A stretch of 64,000 bases of DNA from Pararhizobium antarcticum (GTDB taxonomy: Bacteria > Pseudomonadota > Alphaproteobacteria > Rhizobiales > Rhizobiaceae), in the NCBI RefSeq assembly GCF_001885585.1, contig NZ_LSRP01000057.1:1-64000 (forward strand). Direction: 5' to 3'. The notes below the pieces were generated by a model, which saw only the letters and a program-made list of their open reading frames with translations, did no database searches and was not told the origin of the DNA. The translations under genes were made by a program, and so were the position numbers. This document shows positions 27,629 through 36,320 of this stretch, one piece after another (position 1 is the stretch's first letter; each line of letters starts with the position of its first letter).

Positions 27629-28920
27629 GTTCCGCGACGCAGCGACTGGCACGCCTGCCGGCAGAGCGTTTCCGGGGCAAGCCTTCCGGCATCACGTCGG
27701 TTTGTTCCGCCCATCCGCTGGTCATCGAGGCGGCGCTCCTGCAGGGCAGGCAGCGCCGGGCCGATGTGCTGATCGAAGCCACCTGCAATCAGGTCAATCA
27801 GGATGGCGGCTATACCGGCATGACGCCTGCAGCTTTCAGGCTCTTTGTCGAAGGCATCGCCGCCAAGGTCGGCTTTCCCCTGGAACGGCTTATTCTTGGC
27901 GGGGATCACCTTGGCCCGAACCCCTGGAAGCACCTGGCTGCCGGCGAAGCGATGCGCAAGGCCGGCGCGATGATCGATGCCTACGCCGCCGCCGGTTTTA
28001 CAAAGCTTCATCTGGACACGAGCATGGCCTGTGCGGGGGATCCCGCCATTCTTCCCGACACGACGATTGCGACGCGGGCGGCTGAACTGGCAGTCGTGGC
28101 CGAAGCCAGGATGCGCCGGTCTGGGACGCCGTCGCCAAGCTATATCATCGGCACCGAGGTGCCGGTGCCGGGTGGCGCCGTCGAGGCGCTGGATCACCTG
28201 CATGTCACCACACCACAGGACCTGCGGGCCACGGTTGAGGTGCACCGCACCGCATTTGCGGAACTGGGGCTCGATGAAGCTTTTGGTCGCGCCATCGGCG
28301 TTGTCGTTCAGCCAGGTGTTGAATTTGGGAATGCGGATGTGATCGGCTATGCGACAGCGCCGGCCACCGCTCTGGTGGCGGCACTTGCGGAGCTGCCGCA
28401 ATTCGTCTTCGAGGCACATTCGACCGACTATCAAAGTCAGGACGGGCTGCGCGATCTGGTCTCGCAGGGATTTGCCATCCTGAAGGTCGGGCCCTGGCTG
28501 ACCTTTGCGTTGCGGGAGGCTTTGTATGGTCTGAGCGCGATTGCCGGACTTCTCGTGCCTGAGAAGATCACGGTCCCGCTGCCTGCCGTCATGGAGGCCC
28601 TCATGCTGTCAGCGCCCGGTCACTGGCAGACACATTATCCCGGCACAGCAGCCGAGCAGCGGATCCATCGTCACTATTCGTTCAGCGATCGCATCCGATA
28701 CTACTGGCCATTGCCGGAAGCGCAGGCGGCAGTTGCAGAACTCATGGAGGCCCTTGAGGGAGTTACCATCCCGCGCCCGCTGGTCAGTCAGTTCCTTGCC
28801 CATCTGGAACCGCAGGTCGCGGCTGGAGAGGTGGCTCCGGAGGCCCGTGCCCTGACGATCGCCAGCATTACCCGCGTGCTCGACATCTATGCCGATGCGA
28901 TTGCGACGGCGAAGCCCTGA
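27625..28920 (+). CDS. GatZ/KbaZ-family protein, probable D-tagatose-6-phosphate 4-epimerase
   Basis: 431-aa TIM-barrel protein of the family annotated as the non-catalytic subunit of class II tagatose-bisphosphate aldolase. Recognisable segments: GITSVCSAHPLVIEAAL, EATCNQVNQDGGYTGMTP, GGDHLGPNPWKH, KLHLDTSMAC and FEAHSTDYQ. No GatY/KbaY catalytic partner lies beside it. In A. tumefaciens a lone homologue next to tagatose kinase has been shown to be a 4-epimerase making fructose-6-phosphate, and I infer the same role here. ATG at 27625 with GGGGAGG upstream, overlapping the kinase stop. Confidence 0.82.
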   Translation: MSSATQRLARLPAERFRGKPSGITSVCSAHPLVIEAALLQGRQRRADVLIEATCNQVNQDGGYTGMTPAAFRLFVEGIAAKVGFPLERLILGGDHLGPNPWKHLAAGEAMRKAGAMIDAYAAAGFTKLHLDTSMACAGDPAILPDTTIATRAAELAVVAEARMRRSGTPSPSYIIGTEVPVPGGAVEALDHLHVTTPQDLRATVEVHRTAFAELGLDEAFGRAIGVVVQPGVEFGNADVIGYATAPATALVAALAELPQFVFEAHSTDYQSQDGLRDLVSQGFAILKVGPWLTFALREALYGLSAIAGLLVPEKITVPLPAVMEALMLSAPGHWQTHYPGTAAEQRIHRHYSFSDRIRYYWPLPEAQAAVAELMEALEGVTIPRPLVSQFLAHLEPQVAAGEVAPEARALTIASITRVLDIYADAIATAKP

Positions 28921-28963
28921 CGCGTGTTTGGTCCCGACCGAATGCTTATCGGGCTTATGGGAC

Positions 28964-29647
28964 CTATCTGGCTTTCGGGTGCAGGCGCAGGAACCTGTCG
29001 GCTGCGAGATGGCCGATGATGTGGTTGTAGTCGGCGATGCCGGGGTGTGACGTTTCCAGGCGGGTGCGATGCGTGGCCGTCACGACCATCACACTGGCGC
29101 CCGACGCCTCGGCCGCCTCGATGCCGGCCGGTGCATCCTCGAAGACAAGGCAATCCTCGATCGCATGCCCCAGTCTTTCCGCTGCGAGCAGAAAGCAGTC
29201 CGGCGCCGGCTTGCCGTTCTCAACGTCCTCGCCGGCGATCAAGAGCGGCGCTGTGCGAAAGCCCGCCGCCTCGAGGCGAACCAGTGCCAGGGCTCTTGGT
29301 GCGGATGTGACGATCGCCCAGCGATCCGCCGGCAGGGCGTCCAGAAATGCGACGGCCCCGGCGATCGCTTCGACGCCTTCGAGATCGGCGATCTCGGCCA
29401 GTGTGAGCAGCCGGACCTCTTCTGCGGGATCAACTCCGGCAAGGCCCAGGTGCGTGATTGTCTCGATCGCCTTTCGCCCATGAATTGTCGCCAGCAGGGC
29501 CTCGACATTGACGCCCTGCCGCACGGCCCATTCCGTCCAGACCCGTTCGGCAACCGCGATCGAATTCAGGATGGTTCCATCCATATCGAACAGGAAGGCA
29601 CCGAAGGATTTGTCGGCATGGGGCGGTACAGGTACGATCGACATCAC
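28964..29647 (-). CDS. HAD-superfamily sugar phosphatase or mutase
   Basis: Haloacid-dehalogenase hydrolase, subfamily IA, 227 aa. Motif I is FLFDMDGTILNS with the nucleophile Asp and acid Asp; motif II is AIVTSAPRAL; motif III Lys is in ENGKPAPDCF; motif IV is CLVFEDAPAGIEAA. This pattern is shared by sugar-phosphate phosphatases and beta-phosphoglucomutase relatives. The GTG start at 29647 has GAGGA seven bases before it. It follows the SorC regulator gene in the same direction with a 10-base gap, so it probably belongs to that regulon and may dephosphorylate a sugar-phosphate intermediate or by-product. Confidence 0.88.
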   Translation of the reverse strand: MMSIVPVPPHADKSFGAFLFDMDGTILNSIAVAERVWTEWAVRQGVNVEALLATIHGRKAIETITHLGLAGVDPAEEVRLLTLAEIADLEGVEAIAGAVAFLDALPADRWAIVTSAPRALALVRLEAAGFRTAPLLIAGEDVENGKPAPDCFLLAAERLGHAIEDCLVFEDAPAGIEAAEASGASVMVVTATHRTRLETSHPGIADYNHIIGHLAADRFLRLHPKAR

Positions 29648-29657
29648 GGCAGGGTCC

Positions 29658-30581
29658 TCAATTGGCGATGGACAGGCGATCGAGGATGGCCTGTGCGGTG
29701 TTCACGTCTGTCACCAGTGCGTTGATCATGCCGGATCGTGCCGCCCCGATAATGCCTGGCGCCTTGGCTGGCGTCGCCGCGACGGCAATGGTCAGGGGCA
29801 CCTTGCGGAGTTGCTGTGGCGTGGCAGCGATCATACGCTCCTCGCCATCCCAGTGCAGGATTTCGCCGCTCTCGGTGACGTAGTGGCGCAGGACGTCGCC
29901 GGCCGCCTGGCTCAGTGCCTTTTCACCGGGCAAAGCACCTGTTGCTTCCGAAGGATTTGCAGAGTGCCTCAGGCCGACCCCGACGATTGCGGCATCCAGC
30001 TTGTTCCAGAGGGCTGTCACCTGCTGGACCGTCGGGTCGGCCAGGAAAGCGTCGCGCAGTTCAGACGACGAGATATAGGGCGCGTGCAGGAAATGCGGGC
30101 TACCGCCCAATTGTTCGGCGGCCTGGCGGACGAATTCATTGGTCTGGAAGTGCGGAGCGGCCTGCTGCATGCCGCCGTTGAGCGCCACGGTGGTGACGCC
30201 GGGAAACGGTGGAAGGCCAGCCAGCGTAACTTGCCGCACAGCTCGTCCCCAGCCGATGCCCAGCGTCGAGCCGGATCGCAGTCCGGCCTGCTTCAAAAGG
30301 GAGCCGACGGCCGGTGCGAGTGCGCTCAGAACATTGGCTGGCGGGGCATCGATGACGGCCGCCGTCTGCAATTTCAGCGCATCCACCAGGGCGGCCGTCA
30401 AATCTTCCGAAGGCGAAAGGTCGATGACCTCGATGCGGACGATACCGGCGGTCCGCGCTTTCTGCAGCAGACGCGAGACTGTAGCAGTTGATAAACCTAG
30501 CTTTTTGGCGATTTCGACCTGCGACATATCCGACTGATAGTGCAGTTTCGCGACCATGTGTAGCAAGGTACGGCTTGCCAT
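29658..30581 (-). CDS. SorC/DeoR-type sugar-responsive transcriptional regulator
   Basis: SorC-family regulator, 307 aa. The N-terminal helix-turn-helix is MSQVEIAKKLGLSTATVSRL, followed by the long C-terminal sugar-phosphate-sensing domain (GSTLGIGWGRAVRQV, GVGLRHSANPSE, VAATPAKAPGIIGA). Members usually sense a phosphorylated sugar. It is divergent from the class I aldolase operon, with a perfect palindrome in between that is the likely operator. AGGAGG lies two bases before the ATG. Confidence 0.92.
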   Translation of the reverse strand: MASRTLLHMVAKLHYQSDMSQVEIAKKLGLSTATVSRLLQKARTAGIVRIEVIDLSPSEDLTAALVDALKLQTAAVIDAPPANVLSALAPAVGSLLKQAGLRSGSTLGIGWGRAVRQVTLAGLPPFPGVTTVALNGGMQQAAPHFQTNEFVRQAAEQLGGSPHFLHAPYISSSELRDAFLADPTVQQVTALWNKLDAAIVGVGLRHSANPSEATGALPGEKALSQAAGDVLRHYVTESGEILHWDGEERMIAATPQQLRKVPLTIAVAATPAKAPGIIGAARSGMINALVTDVNTAQAILDRLSIAN

Positions 30582-30627
30582 AGCCTCCTGTGACTGGGAC
30601 GAATTCAGGTTGAAATTCCTTTCTGCA

Positions 30628-30642
30628 ATGTGTTACACACAT
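30628..30642. promoter_or_regulatory. Candidate SorC operator
   Basis: Perfect palindrome ATGTGT-TAC-ACACAT in the 215-base divergent gap between the SorC regulator and the aldolase gene. Symmetry and position are seen; binding is inferred. Confidence 0.55.
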
Positions 30643-30796
30643 CGGGACGTGCGGGAGTTATCGCTTAAATGCGCGCATTTCGCAATGATTTTGCGGCGAA
30701 AGCGGACTTCCGGTGTTCAGCAGCGACTTTCGCTCCCGGTCTTGGGGCGGAAGAATTTCCAGAATCCCGGATGGGTGACAGAGAGGGAGGACTTTG

Positions 30797-31738
30797 ATGT
30801 CCAGATTGACGACGGCAGAAATGCGCGGCTACCAGCAGATTTGCGGCAATGATGGCGCCATGATGGTGATTGCCTGTGATCAGCGCGGCGGCATGCGCAG
30901 CTTGTTGGCCAAGGAACCCGCCGCACAGGCGGCGATCTCCGACAAGACCCTGGGGGATACCAAGGCCGATATTGCACGGTTTCTGGCGAGCAAGGCTTCC
31001 TGTGTGCTGGTTGATCCCATTTGCGCGGTGCCGGCGCTCGTCGATGATCGCATCATCCAGCGCGACACCGCGCTTCTGATCGGCCTCGACGCATCGGGCT
31101 GGGATACCTCTCCGGAAGGCTACAGGCTTTCCAAGCTCGTTCCCGGTGTCACGGCACGCCGTGTGCGCGAACTCGGGGCGACGGGTGGCAAGATCATGAT
31201 CTACCTGCGCTCGGACCGGGATGCGGCCAACGTGCGCAACATCGAGATCCTGCGCCAGTGCATCGATGATTTCGCCCGTGAAGATCTGCTGCTCGTCGTC
31301 GAGTTTCTGACCTATAAATTCGATGAAGAAGACGAGGCCGCCTACAAGGCGCTGGTGCCCTCACTGATCGTCGGGGGCAGCAAGATCTGCCTCGATTGCG
31401 GATCCAAGGTCCTCAAGATCCCCTATCCTGGCACGTCTGAGGCTTGCACTGCCGTGACAAAGCTTGCGGGCGATGTGCCTTGGGCGGTCTTGTCCGCAGG
31501 CGTCGATCATGCGACGTTTCTCGGGCAGGTCGAGGATGCCATGCGCAATGGAGCGTCGGGCGTGATCGCAGGCCGTTCGCTTTGGAAAGACTGCATATCG
31601 CTTGATCGGACCGTTACGCGGGAGCGGCTCGAAGCCGTTGCGGTTCCGCGCCTGCGGGAAATCCAGGCGGTCATCGCGGCTCATTTCAAAAGCGCGCGGT
31701 CTCAAGGAATTCCCCAGGGACAGAAAGAACATGCCTGA
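30797..31738 (+). CDS. Class I aldolase, LacD (tagatose-1,6-bisphosphate aldolase)-like
   Basis: Schiff-base aldolase of the LacD/DeoC-like superfamily, 313 aa. Segments MVIACDQRGGM, ASCVLVDPICAVPAL, LVVEFLTYKF, and SKVLKIPYPGTSEA with the probable Schiff-base Lys, then VLSAGVDHATF, define the fold. Sulfofructose-phosphate aldolases belong to the same family, so the substrate may be tagatose-, fructose- or another ketose-bisphosphate. Start ATG at 30797 with GAGGGAGG upstream (a TTG three bases earlier is also open). It overlaps the fused-kinase gene by 8 nt, so the two act together. Confidence 0.82.
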   Translation: MSRLTTAEMRGYQQICGNDGAMMVIACDQRGGMRSLLAKEPAAQAAISDKTLGDTKADIARFLASKASCVLVDPICAVPALVDDRIIQRDTALLIGLDASGWDTSPEGYRLSKLVPGVTARRVRELGATGGKIMIYLRSDRDAANVRNIEILRQCIDDFAREDLLLVVEFLTYKFDEEDEAAYKALVPSLIVGGSKICLDCGSKVLKIPYPGTSEACTAVTKLAGDVPWAVLSAGVDHATFLGQVEDAMRNGASGVIAGRSLWKDCISLDRTVTRERLEAVAVPRLREIQAVIAAHFKSARSQGIPQGQKEHA

Positions 31739-33143
31739 CATTGCCGTTGGCATAGACATTGGCGGTACGAATATTCGTGCCGCCCTCATCTCCCGGCAGG
31801 GTGATATTCTTCGGAAGGTGTCGGAGCAAACGCCGACGGAACCGCGGCACGTCATCGAGCGCATCCGGGAGATGGTCAGCCGCCTCGACCCTCCCGCACA
31901 GGCTGGCGTCGGTGTCGGCGTGCCCGGACGGGTCGATGTTGCGGGCAGGGCCGTTCTGTCCGGGGGCATTCTCAACCTGGCAGGGCTGGATTTCGTGCCC
32001 GAACTCGAAAGAGTGCTCGGTCGGCCCGTCACGGTCGAAAACGACTGCAGCATGGCCCTGATCGCGGAAATTCACCGTGGCGCTGCGAAGGGCTATCGAA
32101 GCGTTGCGATGCTGACGATCGGAACGGGCATCGGTGGCGCGGTCGCCCAGGATGGCCGGATCCACCACGGCCGGATGACGGCGGGTCAACTGGGGCATCT
32201 TTCTGTCGCGCAGGACGGGCCTGTTTGCGCCTGCGGACGCAAGGGATGCGTCGAAACCTTCAGTTCCGGGACGGCATTGCGCCGTCACATGCGCGAGGCC
32301 GGCATGGGCGCGCCCTCGATCGACGAGGTCTTCGCCCTGGCCGATGGTGGCGATGCGGCCGCGCGCAGCGTGCTGCAGGCCTGGGCAGCGCCCTTGCGTC
32401 TGGCCGTTGACAGCCTGGCCGCGACGATCGATCCCGAACTCATCGTGCTTGGCGGTGGGTTGGGCGCTGCGGCAGCGCGGGCGCTTGCGGGCCTGCCGGC
32501 CCCCGCCCCGTGGTTCCAACCCAAGGTCGTTGCTGCCGATCTCGGCGACGATGCGGGTGTCATCGGCGCAGGCCTGTCGACGTTCCCGTCTGCGGCCAGC
32601 CTATCCGGAAAAAACGTCGTGCTTGTCAATGGCGTCCCCGCATCGGGCAAGAGTCGTCTGGCACAACGCCTGTCGCAGCAGACCGGATGGCCCATCCTAT
32701 CGCTTGACGGCATCAAGAACCCCTTCCTGCAGCACATCGGCACCGTTGACAGGGATTTCAACAGGACCCTCGGCAAGGCCAGCTACCAGGCCATATGGTC
32801 GTTCATTCGCGATGCACCGCCGAATTCAAGCTTCATCGTCGATGCCTGGTTTGGCTTCCAGCCGAAGTCGGTTCTGGAGGGCTATATCGGGGATGCCGGG
32901 GTCGATCATACGGCGGAACTTTGGTGCAAGGTCCCCGGGCAGGTGGCCGGTGAGCGTTATGCAAGCCGCCTGAAGGACAGGTTGCCAGGTCATCCAGGTG
33001 CAGAGTATGTTTCGGAACTGGTCACGCTTGCCGATCGCGCGGAGCCGATCGGCGTTGGTCCTGTGATGACGATCGACCAAACCCTTGAGCCGGACATGCC
33101 TTGTATCATGGCGTGGATTTCCGGCATTTTCGGACGGGCTTAA
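31731..33143 (+). CDS. ROK family sugar kinase fused to a C-terminal P-loop kinase-like domain
   Basis: 470-aa two-domain protein. Residues 1 to about 285 are a complete ROK kinase: DIGGTNIRAALI, GVGVPGRVD, VENDCSMALIAEI, TIGTGIGGAV, and the zinc site GHLSV ... VCACGRKGCVE. The Glu of the usual AGE-x-GH motif is Gln at 153. Residues 296-465 form a second nucleotide-binding domain with Walker A NGVPASGKSR (GKS at 306-308), an early Asp in LSLDGIKNP, a Walker-B-like FIVDAWF, and a lid-like region RLKDRLPGHPG, resembling AAA_33/chloramphenicol-phosphotransferase-type small kinases. The ATG at 31731 lies inside the aldolase end. Such a double kinase could phosphorylate a sugar twice ahead of the aldolase; that is inference. 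Confidence 0.85.
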   Translation: MPDIAVGIDIGGTNIRAALISRQGDILRKVSEQTPTEPRHVIERIREMVSRLDPPAQAGVGVGVPGRVDVAGRAVLSGGILNLAGLDFVPELERVLGRPVTVENDCSMALIAEIHRGAAKGYRSVAMLTIGTGIGGAVAQDGRIHHGRMTAGQLGHLSVAQDGPVCACGRKGCVETFSSGTALRRHMREAGMGAPSIDEVFALADGGDAAARSVLQAWAAPLRLAVDSLAATIDPELIVLGGGLGAAAARALAGLPAPAPWFQPKVVAADLGDDAGVIGAGLSTFPSAASLSGKNVVLVNGVPASGKSRLAQRLSQQTGWPILSLDGIKNPFLQHIGTVDRDFNRTLGKASYQAIWSFIRDAPPNSSFIVDAWFGFQPKSVLEGYIGDAGVDHTAELWCKVPGQVAGERYASRLKDRLPGHPGAEYVSELVTLADRAEPIGVGPVMTIDQTLEPDMPCIMAWISGIFGRA

Positions 33144-33318
33144 AGAAACAGCGGCATCGTCGCTCTGCATCGGCAAAGACACGGTCGCTCGCCGATCGGG
33201 CGGCCGTAAAGCGACATAAGAAATTCATTGCAGCAAAAAATTACTTGACGGAGTGGCAAAAGCAGCGAGACTAGCAAACATGCCGGAGGGGAGTTCCGGT
33301 TTCAATGAGGAGGAAATT

Positions 33319-34308
33319 ATGGAACGACGTTCATTCCTGAAGGCCAGCATGGTCGCAGCGCTTATCAGCGTTTCGGCGTATGCCAGTTCGGCCCAGGCAC
33401 AAGACAAGACATTCACCATCGCCCTTGTTCCGGGTCTGACGACGGACGCATTCTACATCACCATGCGCAAGGGTGCCGAGGCGGCCGCGAAGGCTGTCGG
33501 TGCCGAGCTGGTGTTCCAGGGTGCGCCGGACTTCAATCCGGTCACGCAGGTTCCGGTGCTCGATGCGATCATCGCCAAGAAGCCGGATGCGATCCTGATT
33601 GCGCCGACCGACAAGGACCAGCTGATCCAGCCGCTCAAGAAGGCTCATGATGCCGGTATTCCGGTCATCACGGTCGACACTTTCATCGGCGACGGAATCT
33701 ATCAGACAGGCGCCGGCGATGCCGAGTTCCCGCTGTCCTACATCGCGTCCGACAACGTTCTTGGTGGCGCCATTGCAGCCCGCGCCCTGGCAAAGGCCGT
33801 CGGTGAAAAAGGCAAGGTCTACGTTTCCAACGTAAAGCCGGGCATCTCCACGACGGACCAGCGCGAGCAGGGCTTCAAGGACGAGATGGCCGCAAACCAT
33901 CCAGGCATCGAAGTTCTGGAAAGCCAGTTCAACGACAATGATGCCAATAAGGCAGCTTCGCAGCTCCAGGCCGTGTTTGCCCGAAACTCCGATCTCGTCG
34001 GCGTCTTCGGTGCCAACCTGTTCTCGGCGCTGGGTGCTGCAAACGGCGTCCAGCAGGCTGGGCAGACCGGCAATATCAAGGTTGTCGCCTTCGACGCGCC
34101 GACCTCGATCGTCGACAACATCAATTCCGGTCTGGTCGATGTCGCCATTGCCCAGCATCCGGCGGAAATCGGCTATTTCGGTGTCATGTCGGCCTATGCC
34201 CACCTGACCGGAAATTCGATCCCGACCGCGATCGGTACCGGCTTCACGATCATCGACAAGGCGAATGTCGCCGATCCGGACGTCGCGAAGTACATCTACT
34301 CGGATTGA
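33319..34308 (+). CDS. CUT2-family sugar ABC transporter, periplasmic binding protein
   Basis: Ribose/fructose-type substrate-binding protein (Peripla_BP_4 fold), 329 aa. The N-terminus MERRSFLKAS followed by a hydrophobic stretch ending AQAQ matches a twin-arginine signal, unusual for a cofactor-free sugar binder. The mature part shows FTIALVPGLTTDAFY, AIIAKKPDAILIAPTD, GIPVITVDTFIGDG and VVAFDAPTSIVDNI. The start at 33319 has GAGGAGGAA upstream; an in-frame ATG at 33253 would bury the signal. First of three transporter genes in the order binding protein, permease, ATPase, as in rhizobial frcBCA. Confidence 0.92.
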   Translation: MERRSFLKASMVAALISVSAYASSAQAQDKTFTIALVPGLTTDAFYITMRKGAEAAAKAVGAELVFQGAPDFNPVTQVPVLDAIIAKKPDAILIAPTDKDQLIQPLKKAHDAGIPVITVDTFIGDGIYQTGAGDAEFPLSYIASDNVLGGAIAARALAKAVGEKGKVYVSNVKPGISTTDQREQGFKDEMAANHPGIEVLESQFNDNDANKAASQLQAVFARNSDLVGVFGANLFSALGAANGVQQAGQTGNIKVVAFDAPTSIVDNINSGLVDVAIAQHPAEIGYFGVMSAYAHLTGNSIPTAIGTGFTIIDKANVADPDVAKYIYSD

Positions 34309-34435
34309 TCCGAGCGGCTGCGGCGCCCTTGCCGGAAGGCGGGCGCCGCACACCCTTGCGCCGTTGCATGATTTCAACAGCATGACCGTAACGCATGCCG
34401 CAGCCGATTGCGCATGCCTCATTTCCGGACGAACC

Positions 34436-35500
34436 ATGACAAGCACCGTTGACGAGCCGCCGAAGGTGGACCCGCATATTGCGCCGCAGGCAGATCATGC
34501 CGACCAGACACAGACGCTGATTGGCCATATCGCGCAGTTGCGCGCGTGGCTGTTTCTTGGCGCACTGATCATCATCTTCGAAATCTGGTCGCGCCTGTCC
34601 TTCGGCGGGACCTTTGTCCTGTCGCCATTCAACTGGCAGTCGATCGCCATTTTTGCCGTCGCGCCGCTGCTGCTCGCCATCGGCCAGACCTTCGTGATCA
34701 TTTCCGGCGGCATCGATCTGTCGATGGGCTTCATCATGGGGCTTGCCGCCGTCGTCGCCGCGCACATGACCAATCTTGCCGGCCTCTACATGCCGCTGCC
34801 CTTTGCCATGCTGTTCGGCATTCTCGTCGCTGTGCTGGTCGCGACGATTCCCGGCATGATCAACGGACTGCTGATCTCGCGCCTGAAGGTTCCGCCCTTC
34901 ATCGGCACGCTCGGCATGTTCGGCGTCGCACGCGGCACGGCCTTTCTTCTGGCCGGCGGCACGACGGTGCCGGTGAAGAACGAATATTTCGCCATGCTCG
35001 GCAATGGCCGTATCCTCGGCATTCCCTATCTCGTTCTGGTAACGGCGGTGTTCGTCCTGGTCATGCACTACATCTTGAGCCAGACCCGCTTCGGCCAGCA
35101 CAATTATGCGATCGGCGCCAATGCGCAGGCCGCGCGACGGGCCGGCATCGATATCAAGGGACATATTCTCAAGCTCTATGTCTTGTCGTCCGTCTGTGCC
35201 GGTCTTGGCGGCGCGCTCTATGCGGCCCGCTTCACGGCCGGGGCCGCACAGGCCGGCGAACCGCTGCTGCTCGATTGCGTCGCAGCCGTCGTCATCGGTG
35301 GCGCCAGTCTCTTCGGCGGATCCGGATCCATCCTCGGAACGGTCGCCGGCGCACTGGTCATCGCCGTGATCCAGTATGGCCTGGTCTTCCTCGATGTCGA
35401 ACCGTTCTGGCAGTTCATTGCCGTCGGCGTCGTCATCATCATTTCCGTTCTCATCGACCAGGCGCAGCGCCGGTTCAGCGGAGCAAAACAAGATGAATAG
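34436..35500 (+). CDS. CUT2-family sugar ABC transporter permease
   Basis: RbsC/FrcC-like inner-membrane permease, 354 aa from the ATG at 34436. A hydrophilic N-terminal tail of about 45 residues precedes eight to ten membrane helices. Typical family segments: IGQTFVIISGGIDLSMG, VPPFIGTLGMFGVARG, NYAIGANAQAARRAGI, and GGASLFGGSGSILGT. An upstream in-frame ATG at 34382 is possible. It ends 8 bases inside the ATPase gene. It imports the sugar captured by the preceding binding protein. Confidence 0.92.
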   Translation: MTSTVDEPPKVDPHIAPQADHADQTQTLIGHIAQLRAWLFLGALIIIFEIWSRLSFGGTFVLSPFNWQSIAIFAVAPLLLAIGQTFVIISGGIDLSMGFIMGLAAVVAAHMTNLAGLYMPLPFAMLFGILVAVLVATIPGMINGLLISRLKVPPFIGTLGMFGVARGTAFLLAGGTTVPVKNEYFAMLGNGRILGIPYLVLVTAVFVLVMHYILSQTRFGQHNYAIGANAQAARRAGIDIKGHILKLYVLSSVCAGLGGALYAARFTAGAAQAGEPLLLDCVAAVVIGGASLFGGSGSILGTVAGALVIAVIQYGLVFLDVEPFWQFIAVGVVIIISVLIDQAQRRFSGAKQDE

Positions 35501-36239
35501 TCAAACCCCGCTGCTCGAAGTCCGCAATCTCTCCCGCCATTTCGGCGCGGTGAAGGCGCTCGAAAACTGCTCGCTTGTCGTGCATCCCGGCGAAGTCGTG
35601 GCATTGGCCGGCGACAATGGAGCCGGCAAGACGACGATGATCAAGGCGATCTCCGGCGTCTATGCGCCCACGTCGGGCGAGATCCTCATCGAGGGCAAGC
35701 CCGTCTCCTTTTCCTCGCCGCAGGACGCCCGTGAAAAGGGCATCGAGACGATCTATCAGGATCTTGCACTGGCCGACAACCTGACGATCGGTGGCAACAT
35801 CTTTCTCGGTCGTGAGCCCATGCGAAAGGCCTTCGGCTTCCTGCCGGTGATCGACCGCAAGGCGATGGCGGAGGCGGCCCGCCAGACGATGGCACTGCTG
35901 GACTTCCATGTGAAACGGCTCGATGCGCCTGTGAGCAATTTCTCCGGCGGCCAGCGCCAGGCCGTTGCCATCGGCCGCGCCGTCTACTGGAACGCCCGCA
36001 TCCTGATCATGGATGAGCCAACGGCGGCGCTCGGCGTGCCGGAACAGCGCAAGGTCGTGGCTTTGATCAAGTCGCTGAAGGCGCAAGGGCGCGGTGTGGT
36101 CTTCATCTCGCACAATCTGCAGGACATTTTCGCCGTGTCCGACCGGATCGTCGTGCTGCGGCGGGGGATTGTTGCGGGCGAACGCAACATCAACGAAACC
36201 ACGCATGACGAAGTCGTCAAGCTGATGATCGGGGGCTGA
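35493..36239 (+). CDS. CUT2-family sugar ABC transporter ATPase (single ABC domain)
   Basis: ATP-binding protein, 248 aa, with one nucleotide-binding domain: Walker A GDNGAGKTT, Q-loop ETIYQDLALAD, signature FSGGQRQAVAIGRA, Walker B ILIMDEPTAAL, switch VFISHNL. Most CUT2 ATPases (RbsA, XylG) are tandem duplicates of about 500 aa; a single-domain version is known in FrcA of rhizobia, and the gene order here matches frcBCA. It overlaps the permease by 8 nt and is the last gene before the convergent DeoR regulator. Confidence 0.92.
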   Translation: MNSQTPLLEVRNLSRHFGAVKALENCSLVVHPGEVVALAGDNGAGKTTMIKAISGVYAPTSGEILIEGKPVSFSSPQDAREKGIETIYQDLALADNLTIGGNIFLGREPMRKAFGFLPVIDRKAMAEAARQTMALLDFHVKRLDAPVSNFSGGQRQAVAIGRAVYWNARILIMDEPTAALGVPEQRKVVALIKSLKAQGRGVVFISHNLQDIFAVSDRIVVLRRGIVAGERNINETTHDEVVKLMIGG

Positions 36240-36320
36240 TCGTCGGCGAGAAGCTGGCATCGACCGGTCTATCGGGCGGCCTGCCTTGCAGGTCAGCCCG
36301 GGCCGTCATCAAGGCCAGTC

